64,000 nt of DNA from an uncultured Flavobacteriales bacterium (GTDB lineage: Bacteria; Bacteroidota; Bacteroidia; Flavobacteriales; Crocinitomicaceae): NCBI GenBank assembly GCA_946480815.1, contig CAMLLB010000020.1:1-64000 (forward strand), written 5' to 3'. The notes below the pieces were generated by a model, which made no database searches, was not told the origin of the DNA, and saw nothing but the letters and a program-made list of their open reading frames with translations. Made by a program: the position numbers and the translations under genes. How positions within the stretch are numbered: position 1 is the stretch's first letter; the number at the start of each line of letters is the position of its first letter. Positions 24,698 to 33,159 of the stretch are shown here, one piece after another.

Positions 24698-25057
24698 ATG
24701 AAAAAGTTAGTAATGATATTCGTTTTGTCTTTAGCAAGTTCTTTTGCTTTTAGTCAAAATTCTGCTTCAATTAGTGAATCTCAATTGAAAACTGGTAAAT
24801 CAAGTGGAGTATATGAGTTCTCAGTTCCGGAATCAATTACGGCAGAGAAAGTTGAAGCTGTAAAAGGCTATTATAAAGACTATTTCTCAGTTGCGTTTAA
24901 TGAATCTACTGATGTATTGAAAGTAACTTTGCTAAAGAATGAAGATTCAAATTTAAATGTTGTCAACCGTTTATTAGTAGCATTGGATTTACGTACAATT
25001 ACTGTAGGAGGTGAGAACATGACTTTCCAGGATATGAAAGACAAGTATTTAAAATAA
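24698..25057 (+). CDS. Small secreted protein of unknown function
   Basis: The frame is open from 24629, but the signal peptide begins at the ATG at 24698 (MKKLVMIFVLSLASSFAFSQ), giving 119 residues. The mature part of about 99 residues suggests strand-helix-strand-strand-helix order: VYEFSVPES, AEKVEAVKGYYKDYF, SVAFNES, DVLKVTLLKN, NVVNRLLVALDLRTITVGG. That order resembles a ferredoxin-like (HMA-type) fold, but no metal-binding CxxC is present. Its size, export signal and layout recall the small proteins at 7911 and 15458, although direct sequence similarity is not convincing. A palindromic element and a terminator follow the stop codon. Confidence 0.8.
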   Translation: MKKLVMIFVLSLASSFAFSQNSASISESQLKTGKSSGVYEFSVPESITAEKVEAVKGYYKDYFSVAFNESTDVLKVTLLKNEDSNLNVVNRLLVALDLRTITVGGENMTFQDMKDKYLK

Positions 25058-25116
25058 GAGTCAGCTATGGCTGACGATAGATAACAAACGGTAGTGCAGC
25101 TATAAAGAAGTACTTC
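25058..25116 (+). repeat. Post-stop composite palindromic element
   Basis: Right after the stop: GTCAGC-TATG-GCTGAC (25060-25075), CGATAGATAACAAACG, then GTAGTGCAGCTATAAAG and GAAGTACTTC (25107-25116). The linker and the GTGCAGCTATAAAG words are the same as in the tandem element at 15187. It is part of a 352-bp gene-free stretch (25058-25409) otherwise filled by two terminators and a minus-strand element; I see no gene in it. Confidence 0.85.
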
Positions 25117-25166
25117 GGTAAATCACAAGCCTTACGCGGTTTTAAAGATATATCAATACATAAATT

Positions 25167-25200
25167 AAATCCCGATTTGCATGGCAGGTCGGGATTTTTT
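25167..25200 (+). terminator. Rho-independent terminator of the small secreted protein gene
   Basis: AAATCCCGA (25167-25175) pairs with TCGGGATTT (25189-25197), followed by further T to make a run of six ending at 25200. It lies about 110 bp beyond the stop at 25057. Confidence 0.8.
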
Positions 25201-25261
25201 GATTGTGGGAAAAAGGTTTTGAGGCTTATGATGAAATGATAAAAGGCTGTTACCGATAAAC

Positions 25262-25294
25262 AAAAAAGTCCCCCGAATTTCGGGGGACTTTTTT
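25262..25294. terminator. Strong bidirectional terminator
   Basis: AAAAAAGTCCCCCGAA (25262-25277) and its perfect inverse (25279-25294) are separated by one T, with A and T runs on both sides. It stands between convergent genes (24698 plus and 25410 minus) and can end transcription from both. Confidence 0.9.
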
Positions 25295-25343
25295 TATGTG
25301 TCTTCATTAATTAAATTCTCTTCGAATCAATTATCTGTAACAG

Positions 25344-25410
25344 TGCTTTTTTTATGACTGCACTAATCCCGGATATCCGGGATCATTGTATTAGAAGAAG
25401 TGCTTCTTCT
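25344..25410 (-). repeat. Post-stop composite palindromic element, minus orientation
   Basis: Read on the minus strand from the stop of the 789-aa secreted protein gene: AGAAGAAG-CA-CTTCTTCT (25393-25410), a linker, the 18-bp perfect palindrome ATCCCGGATATCCGGGAT (25366-25383), then TTAGTGCAGTCATAAA. Orientation follows the upstream gene, as for the plus-strand copies. Confidence 0.82.
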
Positions 25411-27776
25411 TATTTAACGATCTGAACTTTAACGATCTGTCCGTTTGTTCTCACGATCAACTGATAGCTGCCTTTCGCTAATTGACTCGTTTCAATCTGA
25501 CCAGCCTGATTGTTTATGTTGCTTTCTAAAACCAGGCGGCCTGAATTATCAACTAACTCGACACGGTCTATGGTGTTTTTCGTTGATTCTACCCGAATGA
25601 AATCAGTCATCGGGTTTGGATAAACCGTAACGCCAAACTGCGTCAGTTCATCGATTCCAAGAGTGGAAAAGTCAACTGTAACGGATGCTGTTGTTTCACA
25701 ACCGTTGGCGTCCGTAATAGTCACATTGTAAATACCGGGAAGCAGGTTGGAAATAGTGCTTGTTGTTCCGCCATTGCTCCAAAGATACGTATACGAAGGT
25801 GTTCCGCCGGTTGGAGCAACACTTGCAGTTCCGTCGGGACAGTTAGAACAACTGCTGATTGTAGAAGAAGGGTTAACAATTAACGAATCAGGATCTGCCA
25901 AAGAATCTGAAATAGTTGCAATACACCCATTGGCATCTGTAACAGTTGCTGTATAAGTTCCTGCAGGTGCAGTTAAAAGTGTTGAATCCCCGGCAATATT
26001 CCAGCTTACAGTATATGGGGCCTGACCATTTTGAATATCAATTTCGATTTCTCCCGAATCCCCGATACAAAGCGGGTCGGTTACCGATAATATGCTTAGG
26101 TCCGGAACAAATGTTGTTGTGATTTCGACGGAATCCGTAAAATAACAATCTCCGTTTGAAATGGTGTAGACATGATATCCCGCAGCTAAACCGGTAATCG
26201 TAGGATTGGATGAAGAATCTTCCCAAGCTACGGTATATCCGGGCTCCAAAGTCAGAGCTGCACTACCATTTACCAATTCACAAGTGGAATTTGTAGAATT
26301 GGAAAGTACACCGCCGATCTCTCCGAAACAAACATCAAATTGAGGACGGATTACAAATGATTTTCCAAAGCTTGGTCCAAAAGTTTCAACCGGAACAAAA
26401 TTAGGCCCGTTTGCAGGCCATTGAACAAATACGGTGTTGTTTTGGAAAATTGCAGAAGTTTGGGCGAGCGCAAGGGTAGAATCAAATTCCACCTGAATGA
26501 ATCCATACTGTCCCGGAGACAATGTTAATGCTCCGCCATATATTGGAAGTGTATAGGTTCTGGCACTATCATCGATATAAAGAAGTGTATCCGTAGAAGT
26601 TAAAAGTGTTGTCGGAACTCCACTTCCGTTTGTGCTGAAAATGGCCGTTGCCAATCGCTTTCCGGTGTAACCTCTGGTAAAGTGAACTTTTACTGCGGTT
26701 AAAGAAGTCGTATTTTCAATGTTGAAAACCTGGCCTAAATACCCGCCTGTCCCGGTTCCGATTCCAAGTTGTCCTACAATGGTCCCATTATCTCTTGCCA
26801 TTTCAGCGTCAGTCACTGTAATGGCAGAATGCTGGATTGTGTCGTTTGCAGTATTTTCATCCGTTTCTGTTGCAGCCGGGAAATACTTAAAAGTATATAC
26901 TCCTTCTGAAGTTGGAGTATAGGTTGCTGTCAGTAATGCAGTTGTGGCTCCCGAAGCCAGTGAAGGGACACTGTTACTCGTTACTGTTGTTTCCAAAATT
27001 CCATCTTTAAATACCTGACAATTAAAAGAAACATTGGTACATGCTTGTATTCCGTAGTTTCTAACCGCGGCTTCCAGTTTGAAATTTTGAGCAGTAGTTA
27101 ATTGGTTCGCAGGAGCAACGGTATAGGGATTTTGTGTAGGTGTAATTGCCGAAAGATCATAATTGTTAATCACCCGTAATTCAATGTCATCAATTACCAG
27201 GATGAATTTGTCATTGGAAGTGTTTCTGAAACCGATGTAAACATTTTGACCGGAATAGGCATTTAATGGGATCGAATGTGATGTCCAGGATGTACTTTCT
27301 GCAGCTGTTGAGAAAATAACTGTAGAAGCACTCACCTGGTTTCCAAGTACCCCTGTTCCACCACTTGGAACGTTCGGGGCTACCATGATACGAACCTCAT
27401 ATCCATCCGGATATGCCGGATCATATGCTTTTGCATTCCAAAAAAGAGTAGTGTTTGGTTGAATGGTTTGTACTGGAGTCCACATAAAATCATCCGCAGC
27501 CCCAACCGGAGAATAGTAGGATGTACTGAATGCGACCGAATCGCCCACATTTGATCCAAAATCTTCTCTTCGTTCCCAGGCTTCATTCACGTAGGCTACT
27601 TGAGCATCCGGAGTTCTGTTATCTACATTTCGGAGTAAAAAACCGGGAGCGAAGGTATAAGTTCCGGCTCCACCGGCAGTCGGTCCGGGGATTCCATCGA
27701 AATCCTCCAGGTAATAGGTTTGTGAAAAACTGACAAAGCTCCATAATGAGACAATGAATAGGATGTATTTTTTCAT
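25410..27776 (-). CDS. T9SS type A secreted protein with choice-of-anchor J domain and SprB-like repeats
   Basis: The start at 27776 (MKKYILFIVSLWSFVSFSQ) gives a clean signal peptide; the frame extends eight codons further upstream. The mature 770 or so residues begin with a choice-of-anchor J / cleaved-adhesin-like domain at about 22-205 (YYLEDFDGIPGP, FILVIDDIELRVI). Ig-like regions follow, then a middle domain at 325-490. Two SprB-repeat-type units come next (GQAPYTVSWNIAGD...GTYTATVTDANGC; GGTPSYTYLWSNGG...GIYNVTITDANGC). The C-terminal 75 residues (VTVYPNPMTDFIRVES, GRLVLES, GSYQLIVRTNGQIVKVQIVK) form a type A T9SS sorting domain. The product is therefore secreted or surface-attached and probably adhesive. 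A palindromic element follows its stop. Confidence 0.9.
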   Translation of the reverse strand: MKKYILFIVSLWSFVSFSQTYYLEDFDGIPGPTAGGAGTYTFAPGFLLRNVDNRTPDAQVAYVNEAWERREDFGSNVGDSVAFSTSYYSPVGAADDFMWTPVQTIQPNTTLFWNAKAYDPAYPDGYEVRIMVAPNVPSGGTGVLGNQVSASTVIFSTAAESTSWTSHSIPLNAYSGQNVYIGFRNTSNDKFILVIDDIELRVINNYDLSAITPTQNPYTVAPANQLTTAQNFKLEAAVRNYGIQACTNVSFNCQVFKDGILETTVTSNSVPSLASGATTALLTATYTPTSEGVYTFKYFPAATETDENTANDTIQHSAITVTDAEMARDNGTIVGQLGIGTGTGGYLGQVFNIENTTSLTAVKVHFTRGYTGKRLATAIFSTNGSGVPTTLLTSTDTLLYIDDSARTYTLPIYGGALTLSPGQYGFIQVEFDSTLALAQTSAIFQNNTVFVQWPANGPNFVPVETFGPSFGKSFVIRPQFDVCFGEIGGVLSNSTNSTCELVNGSAALTLEPGYTVAWEDSSSNPTITGLAAGYHVYTISNGDCYFTDSVEITTTFVPDLSILSVTDPLCIGDSGEIEIDIQNGQAPYTVSWNIAGDSTLLTAPAGTYTATVTDANGCIATISDSLADPDSLIVNPSSTISSCSNCPDGTASVAPTGGTPSYTYLWSNGGTTSTISNLLPGIYNVTITDANGCETTASVTVDFSTLGIDELTQFGVTVYPNPMTDFIRVESTKNTIDRVELVDNSGRLVLESNINNQAGQIETSQLAKGSYQLIVRTNGQIVKVQIVK

Positions 27777-27865
27777 AATAATTAAGTAATAGAGTCGCAA
27801 AGATATTCATTCCTGTCGATTGAAAAAATCAATTGTTTGGTTGGCGGATATTCTTTTCAAAAAGA

Positions 27866-27895
27866 AAAGCCATCGATCAGTTGACCGATGGCTTT
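27866..27895 (-). terminator. Rho-independent terminator of the acyl-CoA dehydrogenase gene
   Basis: AAAGCCATCG (27866-27875) pairs with CGATGGCTTT (27886-27895). On the minus strand the stem is followed by TTTTCTTTTT. It is 36 bp beyond the stop at 27931. Confidence 0.8.
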
Positions 27896-27930
27896 CCAAT
27901 ACTATTTGAATCCCACAGAACCCGGAAGAA

Positions 27931-29709
27931 TTATAAAGTATAGGCGTTCTTGTCAATCAAATACTGAGCAATTGCTTGTCGCTCGTTTTTTGGATTGATC
28001 GGTTCCAGTTTCGTGAAACGTCTTACTCCTGTTACCATCATGCGGGCTTCATCTCCTTCGGTAAAACTGTAGATAGCATCTTTAGCTGCCTTATCAATCA
28101 ATTCAGCCACGTCGTAGAAGTACGTTTTGACAATGGAGATCGGAATTGCAGCTGCTGCCTCACCTTGTTTCTCGATTAATTTCTCAACGCGCAACAGTGC
28201 AGATTCAGCCTGGTAGATCCAAATTGCAATGTCAGCTATGTTCATCAAAACCTCCTGTTCCTTTGACATGGTTTGCATCAGTTTCTGAACTGCTGATCCT
28301 GCAACCATCAGAATGGTCTTCTTGAATCCGGAAAGAACCTGGCGCTGAGCTGCCAATGGATGTGAACCCAGTTCTGTCATTTCCGGGATACTCATTAATT
28401 CCGAAGCCACTTTCATTGCAGGCCCCATTAGATCCAATTCACCTTTCATTGCACGGCGTAACACCATGTCAACAATCAGGAGACGGTTGATTTCATTTGT
28501 TCCTTCAAAAATCCGGTTAATCCGGGAATCACGGTATGCTTTTTCGACAGAAGATTCTGCAGAATATCCCATTCCGCCAAAAATCTGAACTCCTTCATCT
28601 GCAACATAGTCGAGACACTCGGATCCTGCAACTTTCAGAATGGCACATTCCGGAGCAAATTGTTCAATTCCTTTTAAAGTAGCAGGTCCTTTTTCCATAC
28701 CACCTACAATGTAAGCTTGGATTGCATCGTCAATGTTCTGGCCCGCGCGATAAATGGCCGATTCAGCGACATAAGTTCTGATAGCCTGTTCGGCGATTTT
28801 GAAGCGGATTGCCCCGTATTTGGAAATATTTCTTCCGAACTGCTCGCGCTCATTTGCGTAACGAATGGAATCCGTAATGGTTTGTTTTGCTCCTCCCAAT
28901 ACTCCGGCTGCCAATTTAATACGACCGATGTTCAGAATGTTCAAAGCGATCTTAAAGCCATTTTCACGTTCTGAAAGCAAGTTTTCAACCGGTACTTTTA
29001 CATTATTAAAAAATACCTGGCGGGTAGATGAACCCTTGATCCCCATTTTCTTCTCTTCCGGATTCAAACTGATTCCCTCCGAATCGGCTTCTACTAAGAA
29101 TGCTGATAGGTTTTTGTCATCATCAATCTTTGCGAAGACCGTGAACATATTTGCAAATCCGCCATTGGTGATCCACATTTTTTGTCCGTTCATGATGTAA
29201 TACTTTCCATCCGGTGAAAGAACAGCTTTTGTTTTACCCGAATTTGCGTCCGATCCTGCGCTTGGTTCCGTTAAACAATAAGCAGCTTTCCATTCACCGC
29301 TTGCCAGTTTAGGAATGTATTTCGCTTTTTGTTCGGCATTTCCATAATACAGTAGAGGCAAAGTACCGATTCCGGTATGTGCACCATAAGCCACGGAGAA
29401 AGAGTGTCCTTTTCCAAGGTGTTCCGTCGCCAGAAGGGATGTTTTAAAATCAACACCCATTCCTCCCAGGTCTTCCGGAACGGATAGGCCAAGCATTCCC
29501 AATTCGCCGGCTTTTTGAAGCAGGGAAGGCATTAACCCTTCTTCCATTTTATCAATGCGTTCCAAAAGCGGGACAATTTCCTGTTCAATAAAATCATCAC
29601 AAGTCTGAGCAATCATGCGTTGCTCTTCCGACCATTCTTCCGGAGTAAATATTTCTTGGTGAGTAACATCGCGGATGATGAATTCTCCGCCTTTGATAGC
29701 TTGTGACAT
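27931..29709 (-). CDS. Acyl-CoA dehydrogenase (long-chain type)
   Basis: The flavoenzyme oxidises acyl-CoA to trans-2-enoyl-CoA, the first step of beta-oxidation. At 592 residues it is longer than the 380-residue basic family, matching the VLCAD/ACAD9-like form with a C-terminal extension. Visible motifs are MLGLSVPEDLGGMGVD, the FAD-contacting CLTEPSAGSDANSGKT and KMWITNGGFAN, YANEREQFGRNISK, and the catalytic-base region YRDSRINRIFEGTNEINR with Glu402. The C-terminal extension (about 430-592) is helical. No beta-oxidation partners are adjacent. The CaiB-type CoA-transferase at 31519 is the only other acyl-CoA enzyme nearby, separated by a histidine kinase. Confidence 0.95.
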   Translation of the reverse strand: MSQAIKGGEFIIRDVTHQEIFTPEEWSEEQRMIAQTCDDFIEQEIVPLLERIDKMEEGLMPSLLQKAGELGMLGLSVPEDLGGMGVDFKTSLLATEHLGKGHSFSVAYGAHTGIGTLPLLYYGNAEQKAKYIPKLASGEWKAAYCLTEPSAGSDANSGKTKAVLSPDGKYYIMNGQKMWITNGGFANMFTVFAKIDDDKNLSAFLVEADSEGISLNPEEKKMGIKGSSTRQVFFNNVKVPVENLLSERENGFKIALNILNIGRIKLAAGVLGGAKQTITDSIRYANEREQFGRNISKYGAIRFKIAEQAIRTYVAESAIYRAGQNIDDAIQAYIVGGMEKGPATLKGIEQFAPECAILKVAGSECLDYVADEGVQIFGGMGYSAESSVEKAYRDSRINRIFEGTNEINRLLIVDMVLRRAMKGELDLMGPAMKVASELMSIPEMTELGSHPLAAQRQVLSGFKKTILMVAGSAVQKLMQTMSKEQEVLMNIADIAIWIYQAESALLRVEKLIEKQGEAAAAIPISIVKTYFYDVAELIDKAAKDAIYSFTEGDEARMMVTGVRRFTKLEPINPKNERQAIAQYLIDKNAYTL

Positions 29710-29808
29710 AATTCTATATTGTTTTTAAGTTTCGTTTCTTGCGTCCAAGATATGTAATAAATTATTATTATGCAAGCATAGCATTATTTTTATTTAAGGA
29801 AAGTTCCA

Positions 29809-29850
29809 AGTCAAAAGGACACTGAGCGTAGTCGAAGCGAACTTTTGACT
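29809..29850. repeat. Dispersed CTTCGACTACGCTCA-family element
   Basis: Outer arms AGTCAAAAG (29809-29817) and CTTTTGACT (29842-29850) enclose CACTGAGCGTAGTCGAAGCG (29820-29839). The central word is the inverse of the one at 1905-1920 and matches 48945-48962. It lies in the 294-bp gap between divergent genes; nothing else but a possible promoter is seen there. Confidence 0.8.
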
Positions 29851-29979
29851 AATCATTGATATGTCTGTTAATTTACGAGAATTTCCTCATAAAACAGCAG
29901 TTTGCTCATTCTAATGCTACATACGATAAATTTACTAAAAACTTAGTCCTATTCGTTACCCAGGTATGAAAAATTCGAC

Positions 29980-29987
29980 TACATTTG
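29980..29987 (+). promoter_or_regulatory. -7 element (TACATTTG) of the PAS-GAF histidine kinase gene
   Basis: TACATTTG fits TAnnTTTG and ends 16 bp before the ATG at 30004. No good -33 TTG was seen, so support is limited to the -7 match and its distance. Confidence 0.5.
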
Positions 29988-30003
29988 ACCATTGTAAACT
30001 GCT

Positions 30004-31503
30004 ATGGCACAACAAGATATTCTTTCTACTTTGCGTAAGCTGATTTCAGGAATGGATGAAAGTCTGGTTATTTTTGATCAAAATGGCAGAATTCTCCATG
30101 CATCTTTTGATTTGGAAAAATTACTGGAGCAAGAGTCATTGGTAGGAACCACCATTTTTGAGCACCTGACTTATGAGCACGAGCGTATCGAACATTTCCT
30201 GAGAGATTTGGATACTTCCCGTTACATGGATTTGCAAGTTGTTCTAAGGCGATCCAAAGGAGTTTTCAATGCCAGGATGCGAATGGCTGCATGGAAAGTT
30301 GATGAAAAGGAATATTTGGTACTTGGAAGCTTGGTTGATGCAACTCACATTGAACGAAAAAGAAGGGATTTACTTCGCAAGACCCTGACCATCGAATTAC
30401 TCTCCAAATCAAAGAAAATTCGAAATGGTAAATTGTACGACGCAATTTATGAAATTCTTGAAATGTCTTCCAAAGCAGTTGGAGTGACGCGGGTAAATGC
30501 CTGGCTTTTTGATGAAGCTCATGAACACATTGAGTGTGTGGGAAATTACGATACACGTGTTGGTAAAATGATTCCGCAGGAATCACTTCCCGTTATAGAA
30601 ATGCCTACTTATTTCATGCTTTTCGAAACGGAAAAGATTATTTTGGCCACCAATGCTCAAACTTCACCTTATACTTCGGAATTGAATGATGCTTATCTGG
30701 TACCCAATGGAATTGTTTCGATTATGGATATTCCATTGCGGTCAGAAGGAGGAATCATCGGGGTAATTTGCTTCGAACAAGTAAAACAAACACGAAGCTG
30801 GTCTCTGAACGACCAGAAATTTGGTTTGATAGCAGCACAAATGGTCTCACTGGCGGTAGAAACTCACAAACGAAAATTAGCTCAGCAAGAACTGGAAGCA
30901 GCTTTACGGCAACAGAAACGTTTGCTGACCGAAACGAACCACCGGATTGTAAACAATCTGAAGATCACAACCAGTTTATTGAATATTCAAGTAAGTAAAG
31001 CCCGGGATTCCTACCATAAAAACCTGATGCTGGATTCGGTGAACCGGGTCCAAAGCATTTTGAATTTGCATGAAATGCTGACGGAAAATTCCAGGAATTT
31101 GCGGATTTCATTGAATCAATATGTAAACAAGTTGGTACAGAGTTTACGGGAAAGCCTTTCGTTTCCGCAAAAACAATTGCAGTTGTTGACCAGTATTGAC
31201 AGTTGCGAAGTGAAAAGCTCCCTGGCTATGTCGTTAGGAGTGATTATTAATGAAGCTGTTTTGAATTCGTACAAACATGCTTTCGGAGAAAACGAGATCG
31301 GAGTGATCCGGATTGATTTTCAAATGCACGGTCCTAAGGGTGTTTTGGAAATTTCGGATAACGGAAGAGGAATCAAAGAGAATCGGGAATTGTCCGGGAG
31401 TGGGGTGGAAATCATTCGCGGAATGGTGGAACATCTCAACGGTAACCTGGATATTGACGGAACAAACGGGATGAAAATTTGCGTTTCTTTCTCCTTACGC
31501 TGA
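30004..31503 (+). CDS. Soluble PAS-GAF sensor histidine kinase (HisKA_2 type)
   Basis: The 499-residue protein has no membrane segment, so it should sense a cytoplasmic signal. Domains in order: a PAS-like domain at about 8-115 (ESLVIFDQNGRILHASFDLEKLL), a GAF-like domain at about 135-285 (YDAIYEILEMSSKAVGVTRV, IMDIPLRSEGGIIGVICFEQ), then a HisKA_2-type kinase core. The phospho-acceptor is His313 in TETNHRIVNNLKI, the N box is NEAVLNSYKHAF and the G box SDNGRGI. HisKA_2 kinases are often light, redox or ligand sensors (family knowledge). No response regulator is adjacent, so it is an orphan here. It converges with the CoA-transferase gene, 15 bp away. Confidence 0.9.
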   Translation: MAQQDILSTLRKLISGMDESLVIFDQNGRILHASFDLEKLLEQESLVGTTIFEHLTYEHERIEHFLRDLDTSRYMDLQVVLRRSKGVFNARMRMAAWKVDEKEYLVLGSLVDATHIERKRRDLLRKTLTIELLSKSKKIRNGKLYDAIYEILEMSSKAVGVTRVNAWLFDEAHEHIECVGNYDTRVGKMIPQESLPVIEMPTYFMLFETEKIILATNAQTSPYTSELNDAYLVPNGIVSIMDIPLRSEGGIIGVICFEQVKQTRSWSLNDQKFGLIAAQMVSLAVETHKRKLAQQELEAALRQQKRLLTETNHRIVNNLKITTSLLNIQVSKARDSYHKNLMLDSVNRVQSILNLHEMLTENSRNLRISLNQYVNKLVQSLRESLSFPQKQLQLLTSIDSCEVKSSLAMSLGVIINEAVLNSYKHAFGENEIGVIRIDFQMHGPKGVLEISDNGRGIKENRELSGSGVEIIRGMVEHLNGNLDIDGTNGMKICVSFSLR

Positions 31504-31518
31504 GCGTTTGAACAAGGT

Positions 31519-32580
31519 TCAGGGCTTTAATTGAAAAGCAATTTGTGACACACGCTTCGTTTGTATGTTTTCAATGGTTTCGTTTCGAACCAAAAGTTGG
31601 CTGGCGGTTTCTTCAAAAACTTCTTCCAGGTTCCGGACCAAGCCTGCCGGAACGAAATGCCGGTGCATGAATTCCAGGATGTCGTTAGAATTGGAACGGG
31701 AAATGATTTCCTGGATAATCTTCTGAAGTTCTGCCCGGTTTTTTACGCGTTCCACATTTTCCGAAAAACGGGTGTCGGAAGTTAAATCGGAAAGGCCTAA
31801 GAAATCGCAAAGTAATTGGAAGTGTTTGTTGCTTCCGATCGCAAAAGTGACCAATTTCCCATCTTTCGTGTTAAAAATCTCTCCATAGGGTGCGATATTC
31901 GGATGTAAACTGCCGATCCGTTGCGGTATGTGCCCTTCCATTAAATAATTGGACGCCTGGTTCGCAAGAGAAGCAATTGCAGCATCATATAAAGAAACAG
32001 AAACAACCGATCCTTTTTGGGTAAGCGTGCGATTCAGCAAAGCAGTTAAAATTCCTTCTTTCAATTGGTGTGCAGCCAGAACATCTATCAGGGCAACCGG
32101 CATCTTTACAGGGCCTGATTCCGAAGTTCCGTTCATAGACATAAAACCGGTTTCAGCTTGTAAGATGAGGTCATAAGCCACCCGATCACTCTCAGAGCCA
32201 AAACCAGAGATTTTCCCGATAATTAATTTCGGATTAATGGATTGAAGATACGCATCGCTTAAACCAAATTTTTCGGCGTCTCCTTTTTTGAAGTTGCTTA
32301 GAAAAACATCAGCGGTTTTGACTTTGTCAATTAACAGGTTGCGCTGGTGTTCATCTTTAAAATCCAGTTTCAGGTACTGTTTGCGGTAATTTACTGATGA
32401 AAAATAGGCTGAAACTGTAGCATTCTTATCCTCAGAAGCGAGTTTCCAGCTTCGTGTGACATCCGGAATGGCAGGATTTTCGATTTTTGTCACCGCAGCA
32501 CCTAATTCTGCGAAAAAGGTCCCGACAGACGGTCCTGCCAAAACGGTAGAGCAATCAATGACGATCAGATCTTCAAACAT
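31519..32580 (-). CDS. CaiB/BaiF family (type III) CoA-transferase
   Basis: The 353-residue protein has the class III CoA-transferase pattern: VIDCSTVLAGPSVGTFFAELGAAVTKIE at the N-terminus, DVFLSNFKKGDAEKFGL, KISGFG, and ALIDVLAAHQLKEGILTALL with the family's active-site aspartate. Later come GSLHPNIAPYGEIFNTKDGK and FAIGSNKHFQLLCDFLG. Class III enzymes move CoA between carboxylic acids, or act as alpha-methylacyl-CoA racemases; the substrate cannot be read from the sequence. It is somewhat shorter than formyl-CoA transferases (about 430) and nearer racemase size (about 360). It follows the RlpA-like gene by 23 bp on the same strand, probably as an operon. Confidence 0.9.
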   Translation of the reverse strand: MFEDLIVIDCSTVLAGPSVGTFFAELGAAVTKIENPAIPDVTRSWKLASEDKNATVSAYFSSVNYRKQYLKLDFKDEHQRNLLIDKVKTADVFLSNFKKGDAEKFGLSDAYLQSINPKLIIGKISGFGSESDRVAYDLILQAETGFMSMNGTSESGPVKMPVALIDVLAAHQLKEGILTALLNRTLTQKGSVVSVSLYDAAIASLANQASNYLMEGHIPQRIGSLHPNIAPYGEIFNTKDGKLVTFAIGSNKHFQLLCDFLGLSDLTSDTRFSENVERVKNRAELQKIIQEIISRSNSNDILEFMHRHFVPAGLVRNLEEVFEETASQLLVRNETIENIQTKRVSQIAFQLKP

Positions 32581-32603
32581 GCTCTAAAATTAAAAGAAAA
32601 ACT

Positions 32604-32984
32604 TTAGTCTGCTTTTGCTACAGGAACCGGAATTACTTCCTCCACTTTTACTTTGGTGATTCCATTTCGGACAAAATTCAGCTTTTGAGCACCGGCCATA
32701 CTTAAATCAATGATATGCGGGGAAGATTTTCCCATGCGATCGACCACCTTTACAATGATAATGGAATCATTTTTCAGATTGGTCACTTTCAGGATCGTTC
32801 CATACTTCAAAGATTTGTGTGCGCAGTACATACTGTCTTTGTGATATGTTGCACCCGAAGCTGTTCTTCTGCCTTGAAATTTGTTCGAGTAATAGCTCGC
32901 ATTACCTGTTTGAGTGAACGGGCCCTGAAGTTGAAAACTCACTAAAAACCCACATGCAATTATTCCAAAAATCCAATATTTCAA
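32604..32984 (-). CDS. RlpA-like double-psi beta-barrel protein
   Basis: The 126-residue protein has an N-terminal hydrophobic export segment (MKYWIFGIIACGFLVSFQL) and a single RlpA/DPBB domain: GNASYYSNKFQGRRTASGATY, MYCAHKSLKYGTILKVTNLKN, and VKVVDRMGKSSPHIIDLSMAGAQKL with the aspartates typical of the fold. Full-length RlpA also carries a SPOR domain, which is absent here. RlpA of Pseudomonas is a septal lytic transglycosylase acting on denuded glycans; whether this short form is enzymatic is uncertain. It is the first gene of a probable two-gene unit with the CoA-transferase. Confidence 0.9.
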   Translation of the reverse strand: MKYWIFGIIACGFLVSFQLQGPFTQTGNASYYSNKFQGRRTASGATYHKDSMYCAHKSLKYGTILKVTNLKNDSIIIVKVVDRMGKSSPHIIDLSMAGAQKLNFVRNGITKVKVEEVIPVPVAKAD

Positions 32985-33060
32985 ACCGTTAAAATTAAAA
33001 GTTGGGTAGCTAAGATAGGGAAACCGAAAAGTACTAACAGCATATTTTACAATTCGTTAA

Positions 33061-33105
33061 CAAGAGAAAGCATCGCTTTCGATACCGGATAAGCGTTAGC
33101 TCATC
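33061..33105 (+). repeat. Composite palindromic element (copy not following a stop)
   Basis: GAGAAAGC-atc-GCTTTCGATA (hairpin 33066-33080), a linker, then AAGCGTTAGCTCATCGC. It aligns closely with the element at 15187 (GAGAAAGC, GCTTTCGATA, ACGTTAGTGCA). Unlike other copies it does not follow a stop on its own strand; both neighbouring genes are on the minus strand. Confidence 0.7.
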
Positions 33106-33110
33106 GCAAA

Positions 33111-33140
33111 AAGCCTTGTCTTTCAGATGAAAAACAAGGC
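33111..33140 (-). terminator. Rho-independent terminator of the DUF11-like T9SS gene
   Basis: GCCTTGT (33113-33119) and TTTCA (33121-33125) pair with TGAAA (33128-33132) and ACAAGGC (33134-33140). On the minus strand the stem ends in TTTTT. It is about 20 bp after the stop at 33160. Confidence 0.8.
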
Positions 33141-33159
33141 CTCGAATTTTACATAAAAA

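Noticed and set aside
29710..30003. Small gene in the 294-bp gap before the histidine kinase
   Set aside because: Only short frames without start context or coding character; the gap holds the dispersed repeat and a possible promoter.
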